NCBI GenBank assembly: GCA_009746045.1
Contig: RPFO01000072.1
Location: forward strand, 2,181,985-2,245,984
Length of the DNA: 64,000 nt
DNA from: Mesostigma viride
Taxonomy: Eukaryota > Streptophyta > Mesostigmatophyceae > Mesostigmatales > Mesostigmataceae
Direction: 5' to 3'
Shown here: one piece after another, positions 31,942-44,131 of the stretch
Layout: every line of letters begins with the position of its first letter
How positions within the stretch are numbered: position 1 is the first letter of the stretch
Made by a program: the position numbers and the translations under genes
The notes under the pieces: generated by a model
Told to the model about the DNA's origin: nothing
The model's input: only the letters and a program-made list of their open reading frames with translations
Databases searched by the model: none

Positions 31942-32397
31942 AGTTATGCTGGAACAAGTTTTGATGCTTTGTAATTGAAAACACACACACATATGTTCTT
32001 TGCTTTCGTATTCAACTTCGTTAATGACTTTACGCACAGCAATTGAATATATTGCGTTCGCTTTCACTCTCGTCAACGCGCAATTGATTGCGTCAACGAA
32101 TCCACGTCAATGACTTACGTGGAATAGATCCTTCTAGAAACACTTGCAGCAACCAACTATTTGGTACTGCAGATACTTGGCGCATACAAAGACTTTGCGC
32201 TAGATACGATTGTACGGCGTAGGTTATTCTGACGTCGCACCAGAAGCAGCACAACTACCAAGGACATATTCCGATCCTTAGCAGCTGACTGGCTTCTACT
32301 ACTGTACTGTTATGCGGATGCCAATACTAATTCTTTCAACGCTGTACTAATCTGTATTATAGTGGCATCCATTGCATATGAGCCACCTGGCTCAACT
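31942..32397 (-). repeat. 5' LTR of element B (minus-strand sense)
   Basis: 456 bp. It carries CACACACACA and the same termini as 26191-26646. TSD GAATG at 32398-32402. Confidence 0.92.
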
Positions 32398-32402
32398 GAA
32401 TG

Positions 32403-33526
32403 CATTGAGGTTCTCCAGTTCCTCGAACAGGAGCGGAAGCTCTTCGTGAAGGGGGCGGCTATTGACTACAATGGAGACATGTCCTGGCTCTATGCTATGA
32501 ACGAAGCACAACAACGCCTGGCTATCTTGACCAGCCATTTCCAGCTCCGCCTCACCGACATCACCCGCACGGTCCGCACCCCAGCCCCCGCACAGCCGGC
32601 AGCCCCATCGGCTTCCTCCCTCTGCAAGGATGACATCCGCGCAGTGCTGGAGGAGCACGTGACCTGGCCGCTGGCCGAGCAGCTGACATTGCTGAACACC
32701 ACGCTCAACACGGTCGAGGCCCGGGTCTCCAACGTGGAAACCAAGGTCGTCCACAAGCTCCAGCCCCAGTTCACGACGCTGCACACCGCGGCGCAAGCTT
32801 CGGAAACGCATGCGGCACTTGTCTCTCGCCTTAACCAGGTGGAGGGCAAGTGTGGCGTGCTCCTGAAGAAGCTTGAGGCCATCACCGCCCACACCGAGGC
32901 CCTGGCCACACAGGTCCCCAAGATAGCGGAGCAGACGGCCACCATTGCATCCCAGCCACCCCGGCAGGATGCTGCATGGCGACCTCCCGCCGCTCTCCTA
33001 CGCGGACCTGCTGCGGTCAGCGACCGCCTCCACCACCGACGCCATCGCCACAAAGCTCCAGGAGCTGGAGGACCACCGCCAGGCCCAGCAACGGGAGGTC
33101 ACCGACCGCGCTCGCCGCGAGTGCCGAGTGGTGCTACGTCGCTTCCCCCAGAAGCCAGGTGAGACGTCAACCTCTCTTGCTGACGAGCTCAAGAACCAGC
33201 TTCTTACCCTCATGGGCCTGGTAGGTGAGGTAGAACTGCGTGGGTGCCACCGCCTTCCCCACTCACGGGACAAGGCGGCTCCCCCACCAGTCCTACTCAC
33301 CTTCTCCTCCCCTGAGGATAAGCAGCGGTTCCTCTCTCGTCGCAAGCGGTTGCACGACCTCACCTGGACGCTGGATGACGACCTCACCCCCGCTCAGCAA
33401 CAGCAGCGACGCGACCTGTGGCCGGAATACCTCCGCCATAAGCAGGACCCCCAGAAGCCCAAGGTGTACTGGAGGGGCGGGGACCTGATGATCAACCACA
33501 AGATGTGGACGCCCCCAGCGGGCTAG
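32403..33526 (+). pseudogene. LINE-type ORF1, fragment 3 (coiled coil and C-terminal nucleic-acid-binding region)
   Basis: A coiled coil spans about 32640-32940 (EEHVTWPLAEQLTLLNTTLN, FTTLHTAAQASETHAALVSR). One frameshift near 32965 leads into the C-terminal part: RRECRVVLRRFPQ, LLTLMGLVGEVELRGCHRLP, PVLLTFSSPEDKQRFLSRRK, WTLDDDLTPAQQQQRRDLWP, VYWRGGDLMIN. This arrangement (coiled coil, RRM-like fold, basic C-terminal domain) is that of L1-type ORF1 RNA chaperones. The stop at 33524-33526 is followed directly by a 3' UTR and tail, with no ORF2. Confidence 0.7.
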
Positions 33527-33946
33527 AATAGCAATAGCCCTAGCTTGTAACCATTGGCGTCACTGCCGCTAAGGCAGCCATGCCTAGAATGTTGCCTAGC
33601 TGTGCCAACACACCTAGTCACGCCGCCGCCAACGCACGGTACACAACCAGCCATAGCCTTAGCCTAGTCCTAGTACAGCCATGCAGTACGCCCTGGCTAT
33701 GTTCAGATTACTTGCCCACGCTCCTTGCTATGATATGCTCACATGGGTCTTATTGCACCCACAGTTTGCCGGATCGTTAGCCTGTCCTTTTAGCTAGCCG
33801 CGCCCGATTGCAGCTGTGGCATGCCTTTGCATGGCATGAAGGAGACTGGGGGTCTCTGCCCTTTCTCCTGTAGTGCACACACAGGGATTAAAAGCACTTC
33901 GGTGCTCCGTGACTCCCCAACGGGAGCACGAGTTTAATTAATTAAT
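33527..33946 (+). mobile_element. 3' UTR and tail of the ORF1-only LINE-type element
   Basis: 420 bp ending in CACTTCGGTGCTCCGTGACT, the hairpin GTGCTCC...GGAGCAC and TTTAATTAATTAAT. 33836-33940 is repeated almost exactly at 38809-38915, a heavily 5'-truncated copy. Confidence 0.75.
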
Positions 33947-34820
33947 ACTCAAGAACTTTGACATGGAGGAAGGTGAGAATTCCGAGAAGCTTGCACGTGC
34001 GTTCGAGAGCAAAATCCTTGCACGCATGGGCCTTCTGGGTGATCGAGATTAAGCTGACCGCCCACCGCCTCGATCCCCCGCGCGCGGGGTAAGGCAGGGG
34101 CGCCTCCGCTTCTTCTCATCAATTTGAGAGCCCATCGGACAAGATTTCGTTTCTCAGACGCCGCAAGCAGCTCGAGCATACTCCCTTCACCGTGGACGTC
34201 GACTTGACCCTGGCGCAGCAACAACGGCGACGGGAGCTATGGCCGACCTACCTCCAGCTCCGGCAGACCAAGGCGGGCCAGCCGGTGTACTGGAAGGGGG
34301 CGGCAATCTACGTCGGCCACAAGCCCTGGCATGCGACCCCCTCGACCACCGCGGCCCCAGCGACTCCAGACACCCCAGCCTAGGGGAATACAGCAGCAGT
34401 AGTGTAGGATAGTTAGACCGTGGCCTTGTACATGCCCGCCTACTACAGGCATTATACCCGCTGAGGCCTAGCATTTTTAGTCATGTACAAGTTTGCCTAT
34501 GATGAGCCACACCCCAGATGATGCCTAGCTTTATTTCATTATGCAGTGCCCACGCAGGGAGTCACTCTCTGCTGAGAAGCCATGCCCTAGCTCTTGTAAA
34601 GCCATGATGATCTTCCCCACCTATGACGGGCTCCCCTTAGCTGGGAGTTGCCGGAGACTCTGGGTGGTGCAGGTGCCCTGGTGCACCTAAAGCAAGTGTT
34701 GTTTACATTCCCACCCTTGCAGGAAGTAGCTTAGAATGTATTATAGGCCATATGCCCCTTCTCAAGGGCTATGTGCTACAGATACTCCCAACGGAGCTAG
34801 TTATCTTCCTAATTAATTAA
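33947..34820 (+). pseudogene. Second LINE-type ORF1 fragment with 3' UTR and tail
   Basis: Degraded coding sequence from about 33962 (MEEGENSEKLARAFESKILA) to the stop at 34381-34383. The C-terminal part is clearly homologous to fragment 3: ESPSDKISFLRRRKQLEHTP, FTVDVDLTLAQQQRRRELWP, QPVYWKGAAIYVGHKPW. Two in-frame stops lie near 34050-34100. The 3' UTR (34384-34820) ends in CTCCCAACGGAG and AATTAATTAA. It also lacks any ORF2. Confidence 0.65.
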
Positions 34821-34824
34821 TTAA

Positions 34825-36168
34825 CCCATAGTCCGCTGACCCATTTTTGGCACTTTCATACCCCTGAAAATGAGAAAAATCATAACTCACAGGCCACAAC
34901 TCCAAATACCCCCAACCAAGATGCTAGGAGTATCTACACTTCAAGGGCTTTCGGAATATGCATTAATACCATGGCTTTATCAAAGCATTTGGATGATAGC
35001 TCTAGTCAAAGTTGGCCAAAAGACGATCTTTTTTCCCCAAGGAAAAGTTAACCCCCCCCTTTTTTCCCAGGGAGGGTAGGGAACCTCAATACCAACATTG
35101 GACAATTTAGTTGGATAGTCCAATGGGGGTTTCCTTGGGTCAGACCACCCGGATAACCCTTTACCCCTATATAACGTGCTCATATATGTGTGTGGGTTAC
35201 GCGCGTGAAAACAGCTATCTATGACATGCAACACGATAATGCATTATAGCAAGCTATAAAAGGCTGCCAAAAGTGCTGGAATACAAACACGTTGCCTACC
35301 TGCACTAACGGAATGCCATACTCCATAGAAATGCCATAAACTGGGCACTTTCAGGGCTAATACCACTCTCTACAACAGGCATGGAAGCTTGCTGAAGTAT
35401 GCATGGATAAAATCGTCATATATAATGCATGGGAGGCGTATTCCGCTGCAAACAACACGCAAATACGTTGTCGTACATAGCTCGTTCATGTCCTGCCCGG
35501 ATTCCGCTGGCCGGGACCACCATATCTCACACATACCGTTGCTCTATGGGCATAGACAGCCATAGCCGCAACATGCATGCATCCTTTATGATTACCAGGT
35601 TGATGTTCCGTTGAAAGATGACCTATAAACGTGTCCGCATTCCCAGCAAATGCTGCAGCGGACATCCCGTAGCAAACCTGGATGCTTGGGCTGGCGCAGA
35701 CTGCCCGGCCATGAGGAGAAAATCGACATATGATAGGCGATGACTCGTCTGGCACTGGCGACCAAGAAGGCAGTATTTTCCTACCTGTATTTTCCCAATC
35801 CTAAAAATCTGGCCATGCCTGACATACAAAAATCACGCATCATCATTCTGAGCAACATTCTAAACCGTTTCTAGCCGCGAGACGCAAAATTTCCCTGATA
35901 ACGGCACGTTGACAGCCATATCTCGCTACGCGCGCGCGCGAGTGAAAATTTCCCGCCAAAGTCACGTGATACTTTCTCAATGCACGTTGCATTTACCAGG
36001 CTATGGCGAATATACCCCCCAAACCTATGCATCACCTTCGTCCCTAAGTGTTCCCAGACCCACCGAACAACTTCCCTCCGTCACGGGTGGCGCGGCGCTC
36101 CAGGAATTACGTGGTTTATTACGTTAAGTCAAAGTGCATGCGATCACATGCAGTTTTCGGACTATGGG
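34825..36168. mobile_element. TTAA-delimited DNA element in a LINE tail
   Basis: 1344 bp, TIR CCCATAGTCCG / CGGACTATGGG, TTAA at 34821-34824 and 36169-36172. It is homologous to 23072-24421. The insertion site is the TTAATTAA tail of the preceding LINE fragment. Small ORFs inside show nothing recognisable. Confidence 0.82.
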
Positions 36169-36172
36169 TTAA

Positions 36173-37914
36173 CCCGTGTTTTTTTACAACGCGATACATC
36201 GCGTTGTAGGGTTAGAACGCGATGTATCGCGTTGTAATCTGACACGTGGCAAACCTATTAAACATGCGATTTTTGGTCTGAAACTTTCAACATAGGTCAG
36301 AAACATCTCATAGAATTCAAGAAAAAATCCTGGTATTTTTAGTATTTTTTTTGTGACAGCTGCAAACAAATATGTACCACTGAAATCAGGCATTTTCGCG
36401 GGACGAAGGTGAAGACGACGGCGATGGCGGCAAGTAGATCTCGCCAGTTTTCGCGCGAATTTCAGTGGCTGTTGGGTAGCACGACCATGATGATGCGTTC
36501 AAAGGTTGATAATTAGGTTTCTACGAGTTTGTTGAGGTACTGCATGGGGCAAAGGAAACGTAGTTTTTTCCAGTTTCTCACCCAACTTTCATGCGGAAAC
36601 CCTGGAAACCGGCATACATATTATTATGTCAAGACTCGGGTCTGCTGCGGCACCATGCTTGGTATTTCCATGGTGCTTCGACTTCTTAACACATGTTTAT
36701 TCATTCCGAACGCCCGGACTCTCGGCTAAACCGAGATTTGTGCAGACTTTTATTGGGTAGCTCCGGGCATGATGGTGCCTGCAAATAGCGTAAGGCGTGA
36801 CCGTGGCTATTGCTACGGTATGCTGTATTTTCCTGGAAATGGCCTCTGCCACCGGGTCAATAGTGCTTGCAGGCGTAAGTATATCGTGTTTCTACCTAGT
36901 TTCTGCCAGTTTTCCACTTATTTCTACCGACCTCTGCCCAGCCTCTCTAAGACCGCCATCCTACTCAACGTTGCTTGCATGTCAGCCATAGCAGGTTGCA
37001 GTTGTGCAGTATTTAGGTGCTGTATACGTCGTCAAGCCGTGCATATATCGTGAGGATTGGATGTTGATGGTTTATACTGCGTTGATTGTGCAAGAAGATC
37101 AGCTGGGTGCCCATAATCATAGTGTATAATCATGTGTTGTTAGCATCTTGCCACCATTTGCTAGCATGCATTCCAGCGTCATCTTTGCCTGCATGTAAGC
37201 TCATGGATCACTCAACCTATCCAAGCCTTGCATTACACGTGCCTCTTTCTTTCAGTATTGCACGCGTTATGGAATGAAAACCGAGCACCTCCGTTCCCAC
37301 GAGGCATGTGCTCAACACGTTGTGAGAGTGGATGATGCTTTGGCTATGGCTGCCTGATTCAGTCATATTAGGTCATCCAGTCATGATGTTTGATGCATGT
37401 TTGATGCTGTATAACTTATACAACACCTATTTTCAACGTTTTGACCCTCCAAGCTCACTATGGCCCCGTTTATGGGGCTCGTGTCGTTGCGTAATGTTGT
37501 GATGGGCTCTCATGTTTCCCACTGCGTTGTACTGCGTTGTAATTGTGATGCTAATGAAAAATAGCTCCAGTGGCCCAATGGGCCTGAGTTTTGTTTCACA
37601 GAGCCTGCATATGTTGCCCATAGCTCGTGCAAGAAGCCAGATTTTTTTCATGAACCATTTGTGAATAAGCACATGACTTGTGACCTAGGGTCAAGAAATC
37701 GCCGTCATGGTCAGACCCCCCTGTATTCAAACCAGTGTATCTCTCTAATGAATGAGCATTTTGTAGGTCTGAGTAGCTCAAAAAATCCTTTGGTTTATGG
37801 GCTTTCAGGAAAGTATATACATGACCATGAAAAAATTTTTTTCCTTAGGTGCTATACGCGTTCTAAAAAAAGCTTACAACACGATATATCGCGTTCTAAT
37901 TAAAAAAACACGGG
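36173..37914. mobile_element. TTAA-delimited DNA element, back-to-back with the previous one
   Basis: 1742 bp, TIR CCCGTGTTTTTTT / AAAAAAACACGGG, TTAA at 36169-36172 (shared) and 37915-37918. Subterminal near-palindromes ACAACGCGAT..ATCGCGTTGT lie at 36186-36232 and a related one at 37877-37900. The family differs from 23072/34825. No transposase. Confidence 0.82.
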
Positions 37915-37918
37915 TTAA

Positions 37919-38146
37919 TTAATGGTATTGCCTGGTTAATGTATTGCACCCACAGTGTTGCGCCTAGCCGGCACCATGCTGTGGAGAGAGTGCTCTGTGG
38001 CCTGCCCATGCACTTGCGGCAGTGTGAGATATAGCTTGGGCGCCCTCCCTCCTCGTAGTAGTGTGTATAGAGTTGAAGGTCCCTTTACTCTGTATTGGCA
38101 CCCAGTGACGTGACGCAGTCATGTGCTTATTTAATTAATTAATTAA
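37919..38146 (+). mobile_element. 5'-truncated LINE 3' end
   Basis: Contains ATTGCACCCACAGT also seen at 33753-33766 in the 3' UTR of the ORF1 element, and ends in TTTAATTAATTAATTAA. There is no coding sequence. Confidence 0.5.
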
Positions 38147-38235
38147 AGTTAAAGACTTGAGTAAGCGAATTTATTGACGTCAGGTTAATGTCCATGCACC
38201 AAAAAATGGAGGAATTTAGATTAAGCACAATTTGT

Positions 38236-39172
<937 letters not shown>

Positions 39173-39386
39173 CTTGTGTGTCATGCGCAAAGGCATGCCA
39201 CGGAGTACTATGCTGATCTCATTAGAAAAATAATTACACAAAAGTTTAAACAAATATCGTCTGCATCATCCCCCAACCGTTAAGCACTAGATGGGGATGT
39301 AATCCTCATCCGAGCTGTCCTCTACTGTAATGGCAGACGAGGCGGTAGTGTAGCGGCTATCCTCAGGACCAATAAACGTGTATGAT

Positions 39387-39494
39387 AGGTAGGTAGGTAG
39401 GTGGGTGGGTGGGTGGGTGGGTGGGTGGGTGGGTGGGTGGGTGGGTGGGTGGGTGGGTGGGTGGGTGGGTGGGTGGGTGGGTGGGTGGGTGGGT
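39387..39494. repeat. (GGTG)n microsatellite
   Basis: About 108 bp of GGTG units, preceded by GTAGGTAG units. A TGTATGATAGGTAGGT stretch before it repeats the sequence before the first GGGT tract (38562-38577). 39173-39386 and 39495-40530 hold no feature I can support, apart from TATAAAAG at 40096-40103. Confidence 0.93.
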
Positions 39495-40530
39495 AGATGC
39501 ACTGGCCAGGGTAAATGCACTATTATAACGTCAAAAAACGAATATATGACGAATTTTACTGTACCCGCCAGTGCCGAGGCATAATTAAGAATGCCGATGA
39601 CTGAGCCAAAAGTTGCTACTAACTCGTCGAAGGCAGGCAGATACATTCAGGGCGCATAGGCTCTCGATATCAAGGCCGACATCATTGGCACAAGTCTGTT
39701 CGTATACCCGTATTTGATAACCGAATTGTTCTGGATACACAGTATTACCCTTCAAGCTGGAAGTCCTAGATCTGGGGTGTCGAAGCCGACACTTTCTTCT
39801 AATCTGCTGCCACTAATTCGCGCCACGGCTCCGGAGGTCATTTGCATGCATGTAGTCTGAATATAAGTAAGCACATACGTGCGTCGTCGATAATGAAAAA
39901 TTACGGATATGGAACAGACAGAAGTGCGCGAAATAAAAAACAATTCTAGCAAGTACGCTCAACGCCATCTTCTTACATGCGAGGGTTTTCATTCGCGCTT
40001 GAATTGTATGCTGTTCTCATATCCTTCTCGTAACGCTATCCTCCACAAATGAAATTTTCTTCGTCGTAGACTGCAGATTGAATATACCCGCATGGTATAA
40101 AAGGCAAGAGCCCGTGTCGATCCGTTACCGCAGCTGGGATGTCACATTTTCATGTCATGCGTCATAGCAACAAATTATACTGAGAAAGACTGCCCACATG
40201 CCATATGGTCTGCCTCCCCGAATGTCTGGCTGCCTCTGTCTGCCCGGCTTGACCCGCACCCCGCTTTGGGGCGACTCCGTCATGACTCCGTCATCGGGGT
40301 ACAGTAGATGCGCGCGCGGGGCTCCGGTCGCGCGTGCCCGGCAGGGGGGTCCCCGACAATCGGGGTGCCCGGCCCGTCACCCCCCCAAAGCACGTCTGCC
40401 GTGACCCCGCTTTTGGGGGACGGGGCGTCCGGCTCGGGGACCGGCGCGGCGCGGGTCTGGGCCTGGTCTGGGGACTCTCCCCGTCGCGGGTGGTGTCGCG
40501 GTCTGGGGACTGCTGTCGCGGTGCGAGGGG

Positions 40531-40717
40531 ACGACCATGTGCGTGGGTCAGAAACCCCCCACGTGTCCTGGACGACGATGTGCGTGGGCCAGACAACCCC
40601 CACGTGTCCTGGCGCCTGTCCTGGCTCACCACTCACCAGTCACCTTGTCGTGCATTTACTTGATTTATTTCGTCCTGTTCTGGGGTGTGCCCTGGATCCG
40701 GGAATTACTTATAAAAG
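40531..40717 (+). promoter_or_regulatory. Promoter-like region: 41-bp tandem repeat with CACGTG, and TATA box
   Basis: Two 41-bp copies (40531-40571 and 40572-40612) each contain CACGTG (40560-40565 and 40601-40606), the core of bZIP/bHLH sites. TTATAAAAG at 40709-40717 lies about 110 bp before the ATG at 40825. The surrounding 40280-40620 is markedly GC-rich. The call rests on motif arrangement only. Confidence 0.5.
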
Positions 40718-40824
40718 ACGCATCACCCACAAGGCAGTATGTTAGCCGCAAGACACGGACACCACGGGCGGGAATTCACTGTTAACAAAAGAGTTAACAA
40801 AAGAAAGCGACCGTCGTCACAGAA

Positions 40825-42378
40825 ATGGACGCGAAATGGATGCAGGATGAATGGCCTGCTCCGCCATTAGGATATGTATGTTTCCTGCGGGGAGAAGCCG
40901 TGGCTGTAGGCGGGGTGGTGGCAGGCCAACCACAGGCGCAAGAGCAGCCCATGATGCGCCTGCTGAGTGCTGACAATAGGCCAGGGTCAAGTTCCAGCGA
41001 CGAGGATGCCGGAGGCCAGCGCGGCAGCGACGAGAATGAAGGCAGAGCGGGCTATGGGCGTAGCCGGGCCGGTTTGTTTCAGGCGCGCCCTCCCCCAACC
41101 GCTTCCCCAGGAGCAAACACACCGGAGCAAAGGCGCGCGCTCTATGACGGGCATAACAGCTTGACACCTGAGACGTTGAGTCGATATCAATCAGCATGGA
41201 AACGGTTCTGTGCGTTTCATCACGCGACCCCGGAGTATGCGGAGGGCGAGGAAGCGGAACACCTTTTTACTTTTTACAGTGGGGGCGGTCGAGCAGTACC
41301 TGGAAAGCCGAAAAGACACGGAGGCAGATGTATAATGCACTGTGGTTTCTCAGCTGTGTGTGTCCGGTCCCATGTTTCAAAGCACAACCTTACAAGTCTC
41401 TGCTGCTGCATCTGGGGCATCGGTCAGGCCGCAATTCACAGGCTGTATTTCCCACTTTGTATTTGGATGCTGTCGTACCAATGTTTCACTCGTTGCAGGG
41501 GAAGGCCACCCGGGATAAGGTCCTGAACGCGTTGGCATTTTTTCGCACTAGGTGGTACTTCATCCATGCGAAGGGCACAGCCCCCGACGTGGGTGAACAT
41601 GAGGGAATCAAGATTTACAAGGCATCTGCGTCATCGAGGTCCAAGGAGCGGGCCATTCCCGAGTAAGTGGTGGTGATACTACTCTCTTTGGACATCTGGT
41701 TTGCCATGCTTCTAGGGATGAATTTCTCTCTGGCGTTCATGGTTTGCATTGTATGAACGCGGTGTTCATTTTTTGTGGCAATGCCCTTGTGTTTTGGTGC
41801 CCTATTCAGGAACGCGTAGCAGGATGCAGCAAGGCATATCACCACGTTGAAGTACGGCGACGCAGAGTTCAGGGCTGCTAACCGGCATTTCCTCGAGCTG
41901 AGCTGCGAGGGCATGTTCGCGGACAGAGAGAGGCAACAACACCTTGCCAACCAGATGCGGTAAGAGTTTTCCCTAGCATGGCTATTGCAATACCTTTCTG
42001 GCTAGGTTGGTGTCCTTGCATGGTGTCAACAGATATCTCTGAGCCTTCTGCAAGAACTTCAACAGCAATACCTGTAGTGCTTCCATGGTTTCTTATTATA
42101 GTGGTACATGGGTTGTGCTGTATCACCAAGTTCATAGCCTTGCAGGCTTTGTCCACAAGTTCAATGTTGGTTGTGACCTGATCATGGGTTTTGTGGCATT
42201 TATGCTTGCTTGGGTACAAAGATTTTCGTTATTGCCACGCCCGTCCCGACTTGCCCCCAATGCATACCCACCAAGAGCCGACTTCCTTGACAACCACCTT
42301 ACTGCATTGCGCTCCATGGGGACGCGCAAGACCAACCTGCAACCTGCCATGCATGTTCGCGCTGCAACACCATACTGA
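40825..42378 (+). pseudogene. Unidentified broken gene with probable introns; possible recombinase-like N-terminal region
   Basis: The ATG at 40825 opens a frame with an acidic/Ser-rich N-terminus, then LTPETLSRYQSAWKRFCAFH and EGEEAEHLFTFY. This helical pattern recalls the SAM-like core-binding domain of tyrosine recombinases, but no catalytic R-H-R-Y set was found. Frame changes near 41281 and 41330 are needed to go on through AVEQYLESRKDTEADV, YNALWFLS and the long segment FPTLYLDAVVPMFHSLQGKA to ERAIP. GTAAGT at 41662 looks like a 5' splice site. A later coding piece (TTLKYGDAEFRAANRHFLEL...HLANQM) ends at GTAAGAG near 41959, and a last one ends at 42378. The splice phases do not join cleanly. 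I do not know the family. Confidence 0.35.
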
Positions 42379-42430
42379 GCCGTACGCTGAGACTGCGGTC
42401 ATGATCTCCATGGTGGATTCTAACCCTTAA

Positions 42431-44131
42431 ACTGTACTGAGTCCGTTTTCGTGGCGCCAGTTGAACTCGCGCCACTCTAACGGACTGAGTTTGTGGCAGA
42501 ACCAGGCGCCGCGCCAATAATAATTTAACGGTCAAACCTGGGGGGATCGAAAGATCTAGACGTAAGCTACGCCTGGCACTATTCAGACCGTACTTTGGAC
42601 AATTGGCCAGGGAGATATGCTTGAGCAAAGTTAGGGGGGTACCATGGTCTAACGGGACCAACGTGCATGAAAAATATTGACGCGCACGGCTATGGCGGTG
42701 CACACAACTGACTGGTACGAGAGAATGGCTCGACATAACGGACTCAAATTTTGTAGGCATGATTTTTAAGTCATAAAAACGTTATACCCCTAGCCATGGA
42801 ACGTTTGAAGATGCGTAGATGGGTCTCGGGGTGCTGGTAGGCGCAGCAAATCATGTTAGCGGCCAGGCGGTGACAGTGCGAGTGCTGCATGTTGCTAGGC
42901 GGAAATTTTCGAGATATTTGCGCGTGGATAAACGTTTGACGTTGTTCCCAACCAGATTTGCTAGAACTGGCAGCCAGGAAAGGCTCGAGGCTACGTCCAT
43001 GAATCGGGCGTGCTGGCTCCCGCAGGAAAGGTAATCTGCTGTTCCGACCTGGTACGTTCTAGCCTCCTACCGTGTTCCGTTAACCGTATCTGGTTGTATT
43101 ATTGTTTATAACTAATATCATGGTTATAACCGAGGGCTTGTGATTGTCATTTTGTTGTTTTGCTGCCTGTAAGCATCGGCTTGTCATGGTTGTGGAATAC
43201 CATCAGGTCAAGCAGATTGTGGACCATGTTTGGTCGCTGTTAGCTGAGGCTGCAACGGAAATAGCGTAATAACGGTTGGTATTGGTTAGTAGTATGGTAA
43301 CGTTGATCACCCAATGCTTTTCCTGGCTCAAACAGCCCGAGACAAGTTCTTTTCTGACCAGTTTCAGGCATGGCTTCTTGTTTTGCTGGCCAACGCCCAC
43401 CTTCTTATATTGCATCCATTGCATGTGAAAAACATGGAGATACCCAATACCTGTTTGCATGGAAGCATTACCAACTTGTTCCTTTTGTTTTCTTCATTGT
43501 TGCAAAGAACATGGAGGTGTTTTGTCATTCATTTGGTGCGTTAGTGATGTAGCTCCTTGCCAGCCCTTTGACGCGTGCTTGAGGCCTTGATATGAGCCTT
43601 TCACCTATTGTTTAGCATGGTCTTGTGTCTTATATGCTGGGCATGATGTTGGCATTGCTTTTGTTGCCATCTAGTTGTTGTTTTGTGCCACTTTGGGATA
43701 GTAAACCTATGCGGTAGTGCTAGCAACCGTCCCAAAATAACTTGCACCGTTATAACGGCCTGAGCTATTTTCGGCTGTTTGCTAGCTAGCCTGTGCAGTT
43801 CTGTGGCATTTCATGTTTTGAATGCATTGATGGCATGCCTATGATTATGATAAACTGCCTTTAAAAGGCCAGGGCCGACTGATTTGTGTAAATGGTCGAT
43901 AATGCATTATATATGTCTCCAACCCCACGTGCACTGTACCCCCCTGGGGGGGGCGCTATTTATAGCTCATGTGGGGCATGCATATATGACCAACCACATG
44001 TCCCCAGTGTTATTTGATATATAAGCATGCTTCCTTCCAAGGGTGGGCCAGAAAATATTATTTGGCTAGATACTCTCGTACTTACAAAGATACCCCAACT
44101 CAGTCCGTTACGGTGGTTCCAGTTCAGACAG
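42431..44131. mobile_element. Probable TTAA-type element with degenerate right end
   Basis: TTAA at 42427-42430 is followed by ACTGTACTGAGTCCG. The right end, read in reverse, begins TTCAACTGTCTGA and then shares about 30 bp (GAACT...CCAC...TAACGGACTGAGTT) with the left end. The length of about 1.7 kb and the subterminal hairpin (42437-42493) fit the other TTAA elements. The right TSD is TTGA instead of TTAA. An ORF at 42819-43034 ending near a GTAATC is not recognisable. Confidence 0.42.
42437..42493. repeat. Nested hairpin near the left end of 42431-44131
   Basis: ACTGAGTCCGTT pairs with AACGGACTGAGT (one mismatch), and TGGCGC pairs with GCGCCA inside it. Confidence 0.7.

Larger units (their letters stand above)
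26191..32397 (-). mobile_element. LTR retrotransposon B, divergent copia-like (IN-PR-RT-RH)
   Basis: 6207 bp with 456-bp LTRs (26191-26646 and 31942-32397), ends AGTTATG...CTCAACT, and the 5-bp TSD GAATG (26186-26190 and 32398-32402). On the minus strand gag (31881-30797) is followed by pol (about 30776-26904). A purine-rich tract abuts the 3' LTR (minus-strand GAAAAGTGGGCTGG). Both ORFs are intact and the LTRs look identical in the parts compared, so this may be a recent, possibly competent copy. It is a distant relative of element A, sharing terminal tetranucleotides, domain order and the HGDD motif. Confidence 0.92.

Noticed and set aside
40280-40745. Several overlapping ORFs on both strands in GC-rich sequence
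   Set aside because: Few stops are expected at this GC content; no motif, and the frames conflict with each other and with the promoter-like repeats.
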